Positions 18,231 through 26,584 of a stretch of 64,000 bases of DNA are shown here, one piece after another. The notes beneath the pieces were generated by a model. It did no database searches, was not told where the DNA came from, and saw nothing but the letters and a program-made list of their open reading frames with translations. The position numbers and the translations under genes were made by a program. Positions within the stretch are counted from its first letter, which is position 1. Every line of letters begins with the position of its first letter. The stretch is from Maribacter vaceletii (GTDB lineage: Bacteria; Bacteroidota; Bacteroidia; Flavobacteriales; Flavobacteriaceae), in contig NZ_RBIQ01000008.1 of assembly GCF_003634105.1 (NCBI RefSeq), positions 496,001 through 560,000 on the forward strand. The letters are read 5' to 3'.

Positions 18231-20651
18231 ATGACTAACTCGTTACTAAAATACTTATCAGTTATTATTATTCTAATCCATTTTAGTAGCTGTAAAACTT
18301 CCTCAAAAATTCCTTCTTCAACCAGTATAAAAGCTATAAATAATAAAGTAGCAGATTGGCAAATAAATACTTTTGAAGATATGGGAAAATATAGAGCCCT
18401 ACCCCCTATAGAAAAAAGAAAAAATTGGCATACACGCATTAAACATCATGAATTAGATTGGACAAATGCTGCCTTGTATTCTGGTATGTTCCAATGGGGA
18501 GAAATTGCTGGGGATAATTCTTATTTAGAATGGCTAAACAGTATTGCAGAAAAAAATGATTGGCAGTTATTAAAAAGAAAATATCATGCAGATGATCATG
18601 CCGTAGGACAATTATATTTAAAACTTAAAACAGTTTATGGTAACAGTCATGGCAAACGTAAAACACATTTAGAACAACGTTTTGATTCTATTTTAATTGA
18701 CAAAAAAAAGGATAAACTACACTGGGATTGGTGCGATGCTTTATTTATGGCTCCTCCTGTTTGGGCAAAATTGGCTAAACAAAAAAATGATGCTACATAT
18801 TTAAATTACATGCATAGTCAATATAAAAAAACCTACGATTTATTATGGGATAAAGAAGAGGCTTTATTTTATAGAGATGCTAATTATTTTGATAAAAGAG
18901 AAAAGAATGCTAAAAAAATATTCTGGTCTAGGGGAAATGGTTGGGTATTTGGCGGTTTAGCGCTTATGATACCAGATTTTCCTAAAGATTGGGAACATAC
19001 CAATTTTTATATAAACACCTTTAAAGAAATGGCAAATACCCTAAAAAGAACCCAGCGCAAAGATGGCACTTGGTCTTCTGGTATTCTTGGCGACTTAAAA
19101 ACATATGAAAATATAGAAACAAGCGGTACTTCATTCTTTGTATTTGGCTTAGCTTGGGGCATAAATCAAAATATACTAGATAAAGCTACTTATGAACCTG
19201 TATTACTAAAAGGGTGGAATGCATTGGTTAATGCTGTAAACCAAGAAGGCATGCTTACTTATGTACAAGGCATAGGTGCGCAACCAGGAGTTAGTTATAA
19301 AGATTACTCTGAAGTTTATGGTACAGGTGCTTTTTTAGCTGCTGGTTCAGAAATGTATAAATATGCAAAAAAGAACGAATTATACTTAAGTAAAAACGCT
19401 ATAACAAATACTAGTGTATTTACATTTATGAAAGACGGTGGTTGGTGCTGGTACCAAGACCCTAGAGCAATAATTAAAAACAATAAAGTGGTATTAGGTG
19501 GTCTTAGCGGGCAAACAGGAGATGTAAAAGTTTCTGTATTCGATTTAAAAAATAAAGAAAACGAAGGAGAATATATTTTACACAAAAATTTTCAGAAAGA
19601 CGACCATAATGTTCCTGCTTTTTTTACAAGAAAAGATGGAAGTATTCTTGCTTTTTGGGCTAAACATGGTTCTGAAAAAAAACATTATTACAGCACTACA
19701 TCTTCTAACAATTATTTAGACTGGAATACTACTAAAGAATTTAATCATGAATATGAAGAAACATTTGGGGTAACCTACATGAACTTGCATTACATGGAAA
19801 ATGAAAACCTACTCTATAATTTCTTTAGAGATGGCCCTACATACAACCCTAGTTTTATTACTTCTAAAGACAATGGAGAAACTTGGGGGAATCGTAGTCA
19901 TTTTATAGCTGATGATGTAGAAGGAAGACAAAGGCCCTATGCTAAATACTTGCAGAAAGATGCTAATACTGTAGGCGTTTCTTTTACAGATGGGCACCCA
20001 AGAAATTACGGTAATAGTCTTTATTATGCCGAATTTAAAAACAATGCTTTTTATAAGGCTGATGGAACTTTAATAAAAAAATATACTAGTACTCCACTAT
20101 TTACATCAGAGGCAGAAAAAATATTTATTGGAAGTGAAACTAAAGAAAAACCTGAATATTGTGAGAGTGTTCCTAATTCTGCTTGGACCTGCACTAGCGC
20201 TAAGGATAAAAACAACAACCCATATATTGGTTACACCTTATATATAAATAATAACGACCATAGGTACAGAGTTGCACATTGGAACGGAAAAAAATGGATA
20301 GACAAAGAAATTGCATATGCAGGAACTTGTTTATACAGTATAGAAAGTAGTTATACTGGTCTAATGGATTTTGACCCTGAAGACCCATCTATGGTATACA
20401 TATCTACAGACGTAAACCCTAATACTGGAAAAGCTACTGGAGGCACGCATGAAATTTATAGTGCTAAAATTAATTCTAATGACACAATAGAAACAATTGC
20501 ATGGAAACCAATAACACAAAATTCTGAGTACAGAAATATTAGACCCATTATAGTAGCCAATGAAGGAAAAAAAGTATTATTATGGCTTAATGGTGTTTGG
20601 AACTCCTTTATAAATTATAATGTGGATGTAAAAGGGATTATTCTTGAATAG
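18231..20651 (+). CDS. Lipoprotein fusing a GH105 unsaturated glucuronyl hydrolase to a BNR_4-type beta-propeller
   Basis: 806 aa. The N-terminus has a lipobox (IHFSSC), so it is a surface or periplasmic lipoprotein. Residues about 40-385 are GH105, the (alpha/alpha)6-barrel family that removes the unsaturated uronic acid left by lyases: WDWCDALFMAPPVWAK contains the probable catalytic Asp169, followed by FWSRGNGWVFGGL and DGTWSSGILGD. Residues about 395-806 match BNR_4-type propellers (WCWYQDPRAIIKNNKVVLGG). In this part His459 (DDHN), His479 (AKHG), Tyr521 and Arg533 (FFRDG) resemble the catalytic His/His/Tyr/Arg set I recall for PL24/PL25 ulvan lyases. A protein that both cuts a polysaccharide and trims the product is plausible; lyase activity is inference. 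It is divergent from a membrane-bound regulator. Confidence 0.87.
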   Translation: MTNSLLKYLSVIIILIHFSSCKTSSKIPSSTSIKAINNKVADWQINTFEDMGKYRALPPIEKRKNWHTRIKHHELDWTNAALYSGMFQWGEIAGDNSYLEWLNSIAEKNDWQLLKRKYHADDHAVGQLYLKLKTVYGNSHGKRKTHLEQRFDSILIDKKKDKLHWDWCDALFMAPPVWAKLAKQKNDATYLNYMHSQYKKTYDLLWDKEEALFYRDANYFDKREKNAKKIFWSRGNGWVFGGLALMIPDFPKDWEHTNFYINTFKEMANTLKRTQRKDGTWSSGILGDLKTYENIETSGTSFFVFGLAWGINQNILDKATYEPVLLKGWNALVNAVNQEGMLTYVQGIGAQPGVSYKDYSEVYGTGAFLAAGSEMYKYAKKNELYLSKNAITNTSVFTFMKDGGWCWYQDPRAIIKNNKVVLGGLSGQTGDVKVSVFDLKNKENEGEYILHKNFQKDDHNVPAFFTRKDGSILAFWAKHGSEKKHYYSTTSSNNYLDWNTTKEFNHEYEETFGVTYMNLHYMENENLLYNFFRDGPTYNPSFITSKDNGETWGNRSHFIADDVEGRQRPYAKYLQKDANTVGVSFTDGHPRNYGNSLYYAEFKNNAFYKADGTLIKKYTSTPLFTSEAEKIFIGSETKEKPEYCESVPNSAWTCTSAKDKNNNPYIGYTLYINNNDHRYRVAHWNGKKWIDKEIAYAGTCLYSIESSYTGLMDFDPEDPSMVYISTDVNPNTGKATGGTHEIYSAKINSNDTIETIAWKPITQNSEYRNIRPIIVANEGKKVLLWLNGVWNSFINYNVDVKGIILE

Positions 20652-20652
20652 A

Positions 20653-21027
20653 TTATACCTTTTTATACTTCATAAAAAAGTTAATCCAGATGTTTCTAGA
20701 AATCCTTAAAATAATTGGTAAAGAAACTATCATAACACCAACTATTACTACATAAGAACTTATAATAGTTAAATTAAAAAAGTAATACGCAATTACAAGA
20801 GCCGCAGTTGCAAAAGCTATACCTACAGGATAGCTTACATACATTGCCCCATAAAAAAAAGAAGGTTCTATTTTATATTTTGTATTACAATGTGAACAAC
20901 GTTCATGCATTTGTAATGTACTACCCAATTTATATGGATTAGGCTCTACATACATACTTTCTTTTTGACAAACAGGACAATTTCCTGTTAAAATACTATA
21001 TACTTTTGTTCCTTTTAACACTTTCAT
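20653..21027 (-). CDS. DUF983 family membrane protein with zinc-ribbon motif
   Basis: 124 aa. An N-terminal CPVC and CSHC pair probably binds zinc, and two membrane helices follow (IAFATAALVIAYYFF and VVIVGVMIVSLPIIL). This is the DUF983 pattern; function is unknown. It ends 2 bp from the convergent GH105 lipoprotein gene, and no terminator is evident between them. Confidence 0.88.
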   Translation of the reverse strand: MKVLKGTKVYSILTGNCPVCQKESMYVEPNPYKLGSTLQMHERCSHCNTKYKIEPSFFYGAMYVSYPVGIAFATAALVIAYYFFNLTIISSYVVIVGVMIVSLPIILRISRNIWINFFMKYKKV

Positions 21028-21162
21028 TACCTCCTATTAAAACACGAATTAAAAATAACTAAACACATAATTATTAGATAATTACAAAAATAAAACACTA
21101 TAACATATATATTCTAGGTTAATTTTCTCTATTTTTTGTACTTTTAAGACATATGTAATTGT

Positions 21163-22035
21163 ATGAATACGGTACCAATATTAAATATTAAACAGTTTGA
21201 TCAAGAGGAAACCCAACTAAATTTTTATAGCAATATACTTTCTAGACATTTAAGGAAAAATGAAAAAATTATACATAAAGCCCATAAGCACGACTTTTAT
21301 TTATGCGTACTTTTCATGAAAGGAACTGGAATTCATGAAATTGATTTTAACACCTATTCCATAAAACCAGGAAGTGTTTTTTTCTTAAAACCAGGACAGG
21401 TACATAGTTGGTTATTTAAAAGCCCTCCAGAAGGGTTTATCTTTTTTCATACACAAGAGTTCTATAATTTCTACTTTTCATCAAAAAGCCTTTCACAATT
21501 TCCCTTTTATTATTCTTATAAAAACCCACCAAACTTACATTTAAAAACTACAGAATTAGAAGTTCTAGAAAATAGGTTTAAAGAAATAAATAACGAAAGC
21601 AATACTAATTACGTTTACAAAAATCAAAAAATAGCTAGTCTTATTAATTTAACTTATATAGATTTAAGCCGAATTTATTCTACAGAAATAAAGCCCAGGA
21701 AAGTAATTTCATCTACTTATCTAGAAACTTTAGAAGCATTAGAAATTCTTATTGAAAAATTTTATAGAAAAGAAAAATCTGCTCTATTTTATGCTAACAA
21801 ACTTAATATAACAACAAAACACCTTAATAGAATAACCAAATCATCCTTAAATAAAACTACTACTGAATTAATCTCTGAACGAGTTATACTGGAAGCCAAG
21901 AGATTATTAATTCATTCCAAAAACACCCTCTCTATAGTATCTGAAACATTAGGTTATGAAGACTATGCTTATTTTTCTAGAGTATTTAAACTTAAAACAA
22001 AAAGTACTCCCCAAGAATTTAAAAAGCAATTTTAA
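21163..22035 (+). CDS. AraC-family transcriptional regulator with cupin sensor domain
   Basis: 290 aa. The N-terminal half is a cupin-like sensor (KAHKHDFYLCVLFMKGTGIH, then KPGSVFFLKPGQVHSW). The C-terminal about 100 residues hold the two AraC helix-turn-helix units, ending with the typical LGYEDYAYFSRVFKLKTKST and PQEFKK. Such proteins usually activate nutrient-uptake genes. No operon partner is evident; the gene stands alone, 49 bp before the PD40 frame. Confidence 0.93.
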   Translation: MNTVPILNIKQFDQEETQLNFYSNILSRHLRKNEKIIHKAHKHDFYLCVLFMKGTGIHEIDFNTYSIKPGSVFFLKPGQVHSWLFKSPPEGFIFFHTQEFYNFYFSSKSLSQFPFYYSYKNPPNLHLKTTELEVLENRFKEINNESNTNYVYKNQKIASLINLTYIDLSRIYSTEIKPRKVISSTYLETLEALEILIEKFYRKEKSALFYANKLNITTKHLNRITKSSLNKTTTELISERVILEAKRLLIHSKNTLSIVSETLGYEDYAYFSRVFKLKTKSTPQEFKKQF

Positions 22036-22141
22036 AAACCCTTCTTTTAGTATTTACTGATAAAAAAACTATGAATTTTTACTAATGATAGATTTAGAAT
22101 GTTTCTGCAACTTTGACAAACAAACATTTAAATCTTACGTT

Positions 22142-23365
22142 ATGAAACACAATTTAACCTACACCATGTTGCTTTCCTGTGTATTTAGCTTAGGCTTTTT
22201 TGCACTATCTGCACAAAAATCTACTCCTGCTAACAATAACTTAAGTGTTAGTACTAAAATGAATAATAGAGTAAAAGAATACTTAGAGCTCCAAAAGCTT
22301 GGTTATTCTGATAATGCCATTTTTCAAGATTTAGGAAATGCACATTTTTTAATGGAAAATTATGATACTTCTGTTTTTTGGTATACTAAATTAAAAGAAA
22401 TGGGAGATTTAGAAGGAAACTACACAGAACGTTATAACTATGCCCTTGAAAAAGTTAAAACACCAAGCGGAATAACTAGTAATAAAGACTGGGTAGCAGA
22501 AATAGAAAAAGACTACGAAGTAAACAAGACTAGTAAACATACTAATTTTAGGAAATTAGATTTCCTAAACACAAATACTACAGCAAGTTTAGAAACTTTA
22601 ATAGAACAGGAAACCGCTCCAAAAGAATATTCTACAGATAAAGCTTTACTCTATAAAAATGCGTATAAGTCCCCTATATCTGTAACTAAAGATGGTAAAA
22701 CTGCTTATTTTAGCAAACCTTTTTATATAAAACCTAAGGTAGGTGTATTATCAAAAAAGCAAATGGTTTACAAAACCTATTCCGCAAAAAAAATAAATGG
22801 AAAGTGGACAAACATAAAAGAAATAGCACTTTGTCCTAAACACTATTCTAGCATACACCCAACAGTCTCCGACGATGGAAAAAGACTATTCTTTGCATCT
22901 AATATGCCAGGAACTTTTGGAAAATATGATATATATGTTTCCGAAATAAATATCGACGGTTCTCTTGGTATTGCAAAAAATCTAGGTCAAAAAGTAAACA
23001 CAAAAAAGAACGATTTATATCCAAAAATTATAAACGGAACGTCTTTATTTTATGCCTCCGAAGGTCACAAAGGATATGGTGGCTTAGATGTGTATGTATC
23101 TAATGTTTATAAAAGAAAAGTTAGTCCTTCTACTAATTTAGGAGCATCTATAAATAGTAATAAAGACGATTTTGCAATTGCTTTTAAAGATAATGGACAA
23201 GGCTATGTAGTTAGTAATAGAGGTACCGCAGAAAAGGGTTTACAACAAGTTGCTTTTTCTATAAAACCAAGAGCAACAGAAAAGAATATATATAATTCTC
23301 TTGAAGCCTTAACAACACATGCAACACATACAAACTACACCAACTCTGTATTTGAAGATGAATAG
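22142..23365 (+). CDS. Exported PD40 beta-propeller protein without an OmpA domain
   Basis: 407 aa from the internal ATG at 22142, which gives a good signal peptide (LLSCVFSLGFFALSAQ); a frame extension to 22085 would bury it. An N-terminal TPR-like part (YLELQKLGYSDNAIFQDLGN) precedes PD40/WD40-like repeats (HPTVSDDGKRLFFASNMPGT, then FGKYDIYVSEI). In flavobacteria such proteins usually end with an OmpA-like peptidoglycan-binding domain; here the chain stops at about residue 407 without one. It is followed 217 bp later by a PorP/SprF-type gene, its usual partner, suggesting a role in type IX-linked surface-protein anchoring. Confidence 0.85.
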   Translation: MKHNLTYTMLLSCVFSLGFFALSAQKSTPANNNLSVSTKMNNRVKEYLELQKLGYSDNAIFQDLGNAHFLMENYDTSVFWYTKLKEMGDLEGNYTERYNYALEKVKTPSGITSNKDWVAEIEKDYEVNKTSKHTNFRKLDFLNTNTTASLETLIEQETAPKEYSTDKALLYKNAYKSPISVTKDGKTAYFSKPFYIKPKVGVLSKKQMVYKTYSAKKINGKWTNIKEIALCPKHYSSIHPTVSDDGKRLFFASNMPGTFGKYDIYVSEINIDGSLGIAKNLGQKVNTKKNDLYPKIINGTSLFYASEGHKGYGGLDVYVSNVYKRKVSPSTNLGASINSNKDDFAIAFKDNGQGYVVSNRGTAEKGLQQVAFSIKPRATEKNIYNSLEALTTHATHTNYTNSVFEDE

Positions 23366-23470
23366 CACCATAAGAATACAAAACACTAACCATTTTATAT
23401 TCTAGACTATCTATTTAGATAAATGAACAAGTAACATATCTAAATTTGGTAGAAGCCCCATAGTAAACTA

Positions 23471-23557
23471 CCTCAGGGCAAGCCCACGAGGCATTTATTA
23501 GGAAACTAATTTTGATTTCGAGGTAAGCCTCGGAGCATTTAAATCTCGATTATCGAG
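23471..23557. repeat. Cluster of three short hairpins, REP-like
   Basis: In 87 bp between the PD40 and PorP genes there are three palindromes: GGGC-aa-GCCC inside CCTC/GAGG arms (23471-23491), CGAGG-taag-CCTCG (23519-23532) and CTCGATTATCGAG (23545-23557). The first two are followed by the same GCATTTA sequence, so they look like diverged copies of one unit. The segment is more G/C-rich than its surroundings. It may be an intergenic repeat family or a structured leader of the PorP gene. Confidence 0.5.
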
Positions 23558-23582
23558 TAAAAAGAACCCAAATTTTAGTGTC

Positions 23583-25331
23583 ATGCAGAACTCCACCCCC
23601 CAAATTCTAAAAAGTTGTGTACTAATTATTGTTTACCTGCTATTACAAATGCAAACAGTAAATGCACAAGAAACAGTTACCAATAGTAACAGTAATAATG
23701 GTTACCACAATCAATTGTTTTTTAATAGGTATTTAGTAAACCCCACGTTCTCTCTAGTTCGCGAGAATAAATCCTACCTAACAATTTTACACCGTAACCA
23801 GTATACCACCTTTGAAGATAATAGTCAGAATTATTATTTAGGATTTAGCAATTTAATAAATGAGAACACTGCTTTAGGTATTGGTGTATATAGCCAATGG
23901 TCTGGCGTAGTGCAACAATTTGGCTTTAATGCTAATTATGCTACAGGTGTACAATTAGGTGCTAATAGCAAACTTACTTTTGGTACTAATATTACGTATT
24001 ACAATGAAGGTGTAGACAAAAATAGAATTGTTGCTAATACAAATGATACGCAAATTAGTGATGCAAAAAAAGAAAGTAAGCTAGCTATACAACCAGGCAT
24101 GGCTCTTTCTATTGGTAAATTTGATATTGGCATTTATGCTACAGATTTACTAAAGTACAATCAAAGTACCAATGAGTTTAGCACAAATATTAATTCTAAA
24201 ACTATAAAAGCATCTTTACAGTATACCTATGATTTTAATAACACGAGAGGTATTTTTAAAGAAGCTAGACTGCTTCCACTATTACAAATAGGTCAAAATA
24301 TAGATAATTCTATTTCTTATATGGGAGCTTTGGTGTTAGATATGCCTAAATATGGATGGCTACAAGGCACCTATGATCTAGAAAATGGAATTTCGGCAGG
24401 AGTTGGATTTAACTTAAGTAAAAAAATGTCTTTAGGATATTTAATGGAAAAAAATGTAGCCACAGAAGAAGCTAACCTTGGGTGGAATCACGAACTATCA
24501 CTTGCGTATACTTTTAAAGATACAAATGCTTATGGTGGTGCATTTACAGAAAACTCACAAGACAAAAAAATAGATGGTATTATACGTAACTATGAAGAGC
24601 AAATATTACAACTTATAGCTGATAAAAACGAAGTGCTTGCTGAAAACCAAGCAATTAAAGTAGCGAATACCATAAAAGAAGAAGAAAAAATTGAGAAAAA
24701 GAAAGAAATTGTAGTTGAAAAAATAATAAAAACACCTCTAAATACAAATGATTTGGCCTATGAAAATAGATTAATATTAGATGCATTAATTATGAGACAA
24801 GACTCTATTGAAGCCGCTCGAAATAAAGATTTAGAGCAGCGATTTAAAACTTTAGCACGTTTAGTAAAATCAGAAATTAGAAGAAATACGACTGAAAAAC
24901 CTACTACCATACCTGTTAAAAAAACATATAATAGTCTTGCAGTACATAAAAAGACAAGTACCCCTAAAACAAAAATTATAAAATCATTACCCAATAAAGA
25001 AACAAGACATTATGTAAAGCTTCCTATTAAAGTATTGGACCAAGAGGATATTGTGGGAGTAAAATCTGGCTACTATGTTATAGCAAACGTATATAAGACT
25101 AAAAAATATTTAGACTCCTTTATACATACTTTAAAAGAACAAGGCTTAGATGCCAGAAAGTTTTTTAATAAAGAAAACGGACTCTACTACGTGTATTTAG
25201 CAGATTATAATTACAAGCAAGATGCCGAAATAGCATATACATCAAACCTAAATGGAAAATACAATCATGAAAAATGGATTATGCAAGTAAATAATAATAC
25301 AGCAACCGCTGCCAATATTTACGAAGATTAA
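23583..25331 (+). CDS. PorP/SprF-family outer-membrane protein with coiled coil and SPOR-like C-terminus
   Basis: 582 aa with a signal peptide ending TVNAQ. Residues about 35-315 are the PorP/SprF barrel (HNQLFFNRYLVNPTF near the start), a family that works with type IX-secreted gliding adhesins. Unlike a standard PorP (about 300 aa), it continues with a charged coiled coil (about 330-430) and a domain resembling SPOR at about 485-575 (GYYVIANVYKTKKYLDSFIH, then GLYYVYLADYNYKQDAEIAY). SPOR domains bind denuded peptidoglycan, so the tail may provide the wall anchor that the upstream PD40 protein lacks. A strong terminator follows. Confidence 0.85.
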   Translation: MQNSTPQILKSCVLIIVYLLLQMQTVNAQETVTNSNSNNGYHNQLFFNRYLVNPTFSLVRENKSYLTILHRNQYTTFEDNSQNYYLGFSNLINENTALGIGVYSQWSGVVQQFGFNANYATGVQLGANSKLTFGTNITYYNEGVDKNRIVANTNDTQISDAKKESKLAIQPGMALSIGKFDIGIYATDLLKYNQSTNEFSTNINSKTIKASLQYTYDFNNTRGIFKEARLLPLLQIGQNIDNSISYMGALVLDMPKYGWLQGTYDLENGISAGVGFNLSKKMSLGYLMEKNVATEEANLGWNHELSLAYTFKDTNAYGGAFTENSQDKKIDGIIRNYEEQILQLIADKNEVLAENQAIKVANTIKEEEKIEKKKEIVVEKIIKTPLNTNDLAYENRLILDALIMRQDSIEAARNKDLEQRFKTLARLVKSEIRRNTTEKPTTIPVKKTYNSLAVHKKTSTPKTKIIKSLPNKETRHYVKLPIKVLDQEDIVGVKSGYYVIANVYKTKKYLDSFIHTLKEQGLDARKFFNKENGLYYVYLADYNYKQDAEIAYTSNLNGKYNHEKWIMQVNNNTATAANIYED

Positions 25332-25367
25332 TAGTGTTTTAAAAAAACTAAATGTTTTTGTGCAGAT

Positions 25368-25413
25368 AAAAGGAGGGACTCTGGGGGGAGTAACACTTCC
25401 CTCCTTTTTATTA
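25368..25413 (+). terminator. Rho-independent terminator after the PorP gene
   Basis: Perfect 11-bp stem (AAAAGGAGGGA at 25368-25378, TCCCTCCTTTT at 25398-25408) with a 19-nt loop, followed by T-rich sequence. It closes the PD40-PorP unit. Confidence 0.85.
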
Positions 25414-25565
25414 TTAGTGCATTTCATCTAACAAAAATAAAAAATTCAACAAAAAGAATGCATTTGAACGAATTTTCGCGCAATTTAAACGATTAAATAC
25501 AATAAATTAATATATTTAAGTAAGCGAATAAATAGGTATATGTTTAACCCTAAAACCCCCCAAAT

Positions 25566-25712
25566 ATGGAAGTAAAACTTTACTCTAAAAAATCTAGTAT
25601 TCTAAAATTTCGAAAAATAGTTCCTGGAATACGACAACTTTTACAGCAAATAATGCATCTAAATTTTCTTAACCTACGACAGCATTATAATTCTTCTATT
25701 ACTACTTATTAA
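25566..25712 (+). CDS. Possible 48-aa basic small protein
   Basis: ATG-to-TAA frame starting MEVKLYSKKSSILKFRKIV, rich in Lys/Arg/Gln and with no family I recognise. It lies in the 539-bp gap between the PorP terminator and the LuxR-type gene, where I see no other gene. A chance ORF is possible. If real, it might be co-transcribed with the regulator 159 bp downstream. Confidence 0.3.
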   Translation: MEVKLYSKKSSILKFRKIVPGIRQLLQQIMHLNFLNLRQHYNSSITTY

Positions 25713-25870
25713 AAAGTATTAAAGAGCTTTAAAGCTACTATTTACAGTTGCTTTAACACTATCTAAAAAAAATGTTTTTCTTTTAGAAAGGGATTCCTAT
25801 GTTTTATTTAAAAAGCATAACACCATTTTTTTAATAATATTACTTGCATTTTTAATCCCCCCAGATAAGA

Positions 25871-26515
25871 ATGCAAGTATTAAAAACACAGCTTATGAAA
25901 TCTAATTTGCACAAAATAATAGTAATAGAAAAAGACCCTAATTATAATGCTATCTATAAAGAATACTTTAAAAATTTTGAGGAGTATTCCTTAATAGGAA
26001 TTTACACCACAGTCTATGAAGTATTAGAGAAATATGATTCCTTAAAACCTAATATTATAGTTTCTGAAGTAGATTTACTACGAAGCAATGGTATAAATGG
26101 AATAGCACAATTAAAAAGAAAAGACCCATATGTAAAAATTATAATGATTAGCAAAAACCCCTCTTTTGAGCTTATAAAAAAAGCTTTTAAAAATGGTGCT
26201 AATGGGTATTTAACAAAACCATTAAGCTCTAAAAGGTTAAAAAGAGCCTTACATACTATTTCATCTGAGGGCGAAATTATGGGTAATGCTATAATTAAAC
26301 AGGTTATTCAGAATTTTCGAAAAAAGACCTATGCTTTTTTCTCCAGTAGAGAAAATCAAATTGTAGATCATTTATGTAAGGGAGCTACTTACAAGGATAT
26401 AGCAGAAACTTTATTTGTTACTCCTAGCGCTATTAATTACCATATTCAAAATATATATGAAAAACTAAACGTAAACAGTAAATCTGAAGCTTTATACAAA
26501 CTACAACAAATGTAA
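25871..26515 (+). CDS. LuxR/NarL-type response regulator with Glu in place of the phospho-acceptor Asp
   Basis: 214 aa; ATG 25895 (MKSNLHKII) is an equally likely start. The receiver domain occupies residues about 12-130. Where receivers have the phosphorylated Asp (LMDI-like), this one has Glu66 (VSEVDL). The Ser/Thr position (MISKNPS) and the conserved Lys (YLTKPLSS) are kept. A linker follows, then a LuxR helix-turn-helix (FFSSRENQIVDHLCKGATYK, then DIAETLFVTPSAINYHIQNI). Glu often mimics phosphorylation, so the protein may be constitutively active. No kinase gene is adjacent. Confidence 0.88.
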   Translation: MQVLKTQLMKSNLHKIIVIEKDPNYNAIYKEYFKNFEEYSLIGIYTTVYEVLEKYDSLKPNIIVSEVDLLRSNGINGIAQLKRKDPYVKIIMISKNPSFELIKKAFKNGANGYLTKPLSSKRLKRALHTISSEGEIMGNAIIKQVIQNFRKKTYAFFSSRENQIVDHLCKGATYKDIAETLFVTPSAINYHIQNIYEKLNVNSKSEALYKLQQM

Positions 26516-26584
26516 ATAATACTGTATTGTGCCCAATATAGCCTCTATGATTTCATTATTATAGGGGTTATATTATTTTGTACT

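Noticed and set aside
23583-25331. Phage or mobile origin of the PorP region
   Set aside because: Domain content and terminator layout are those of ordinary flavobacterial surface genes; no integrase, transposase or attachment site is visible.
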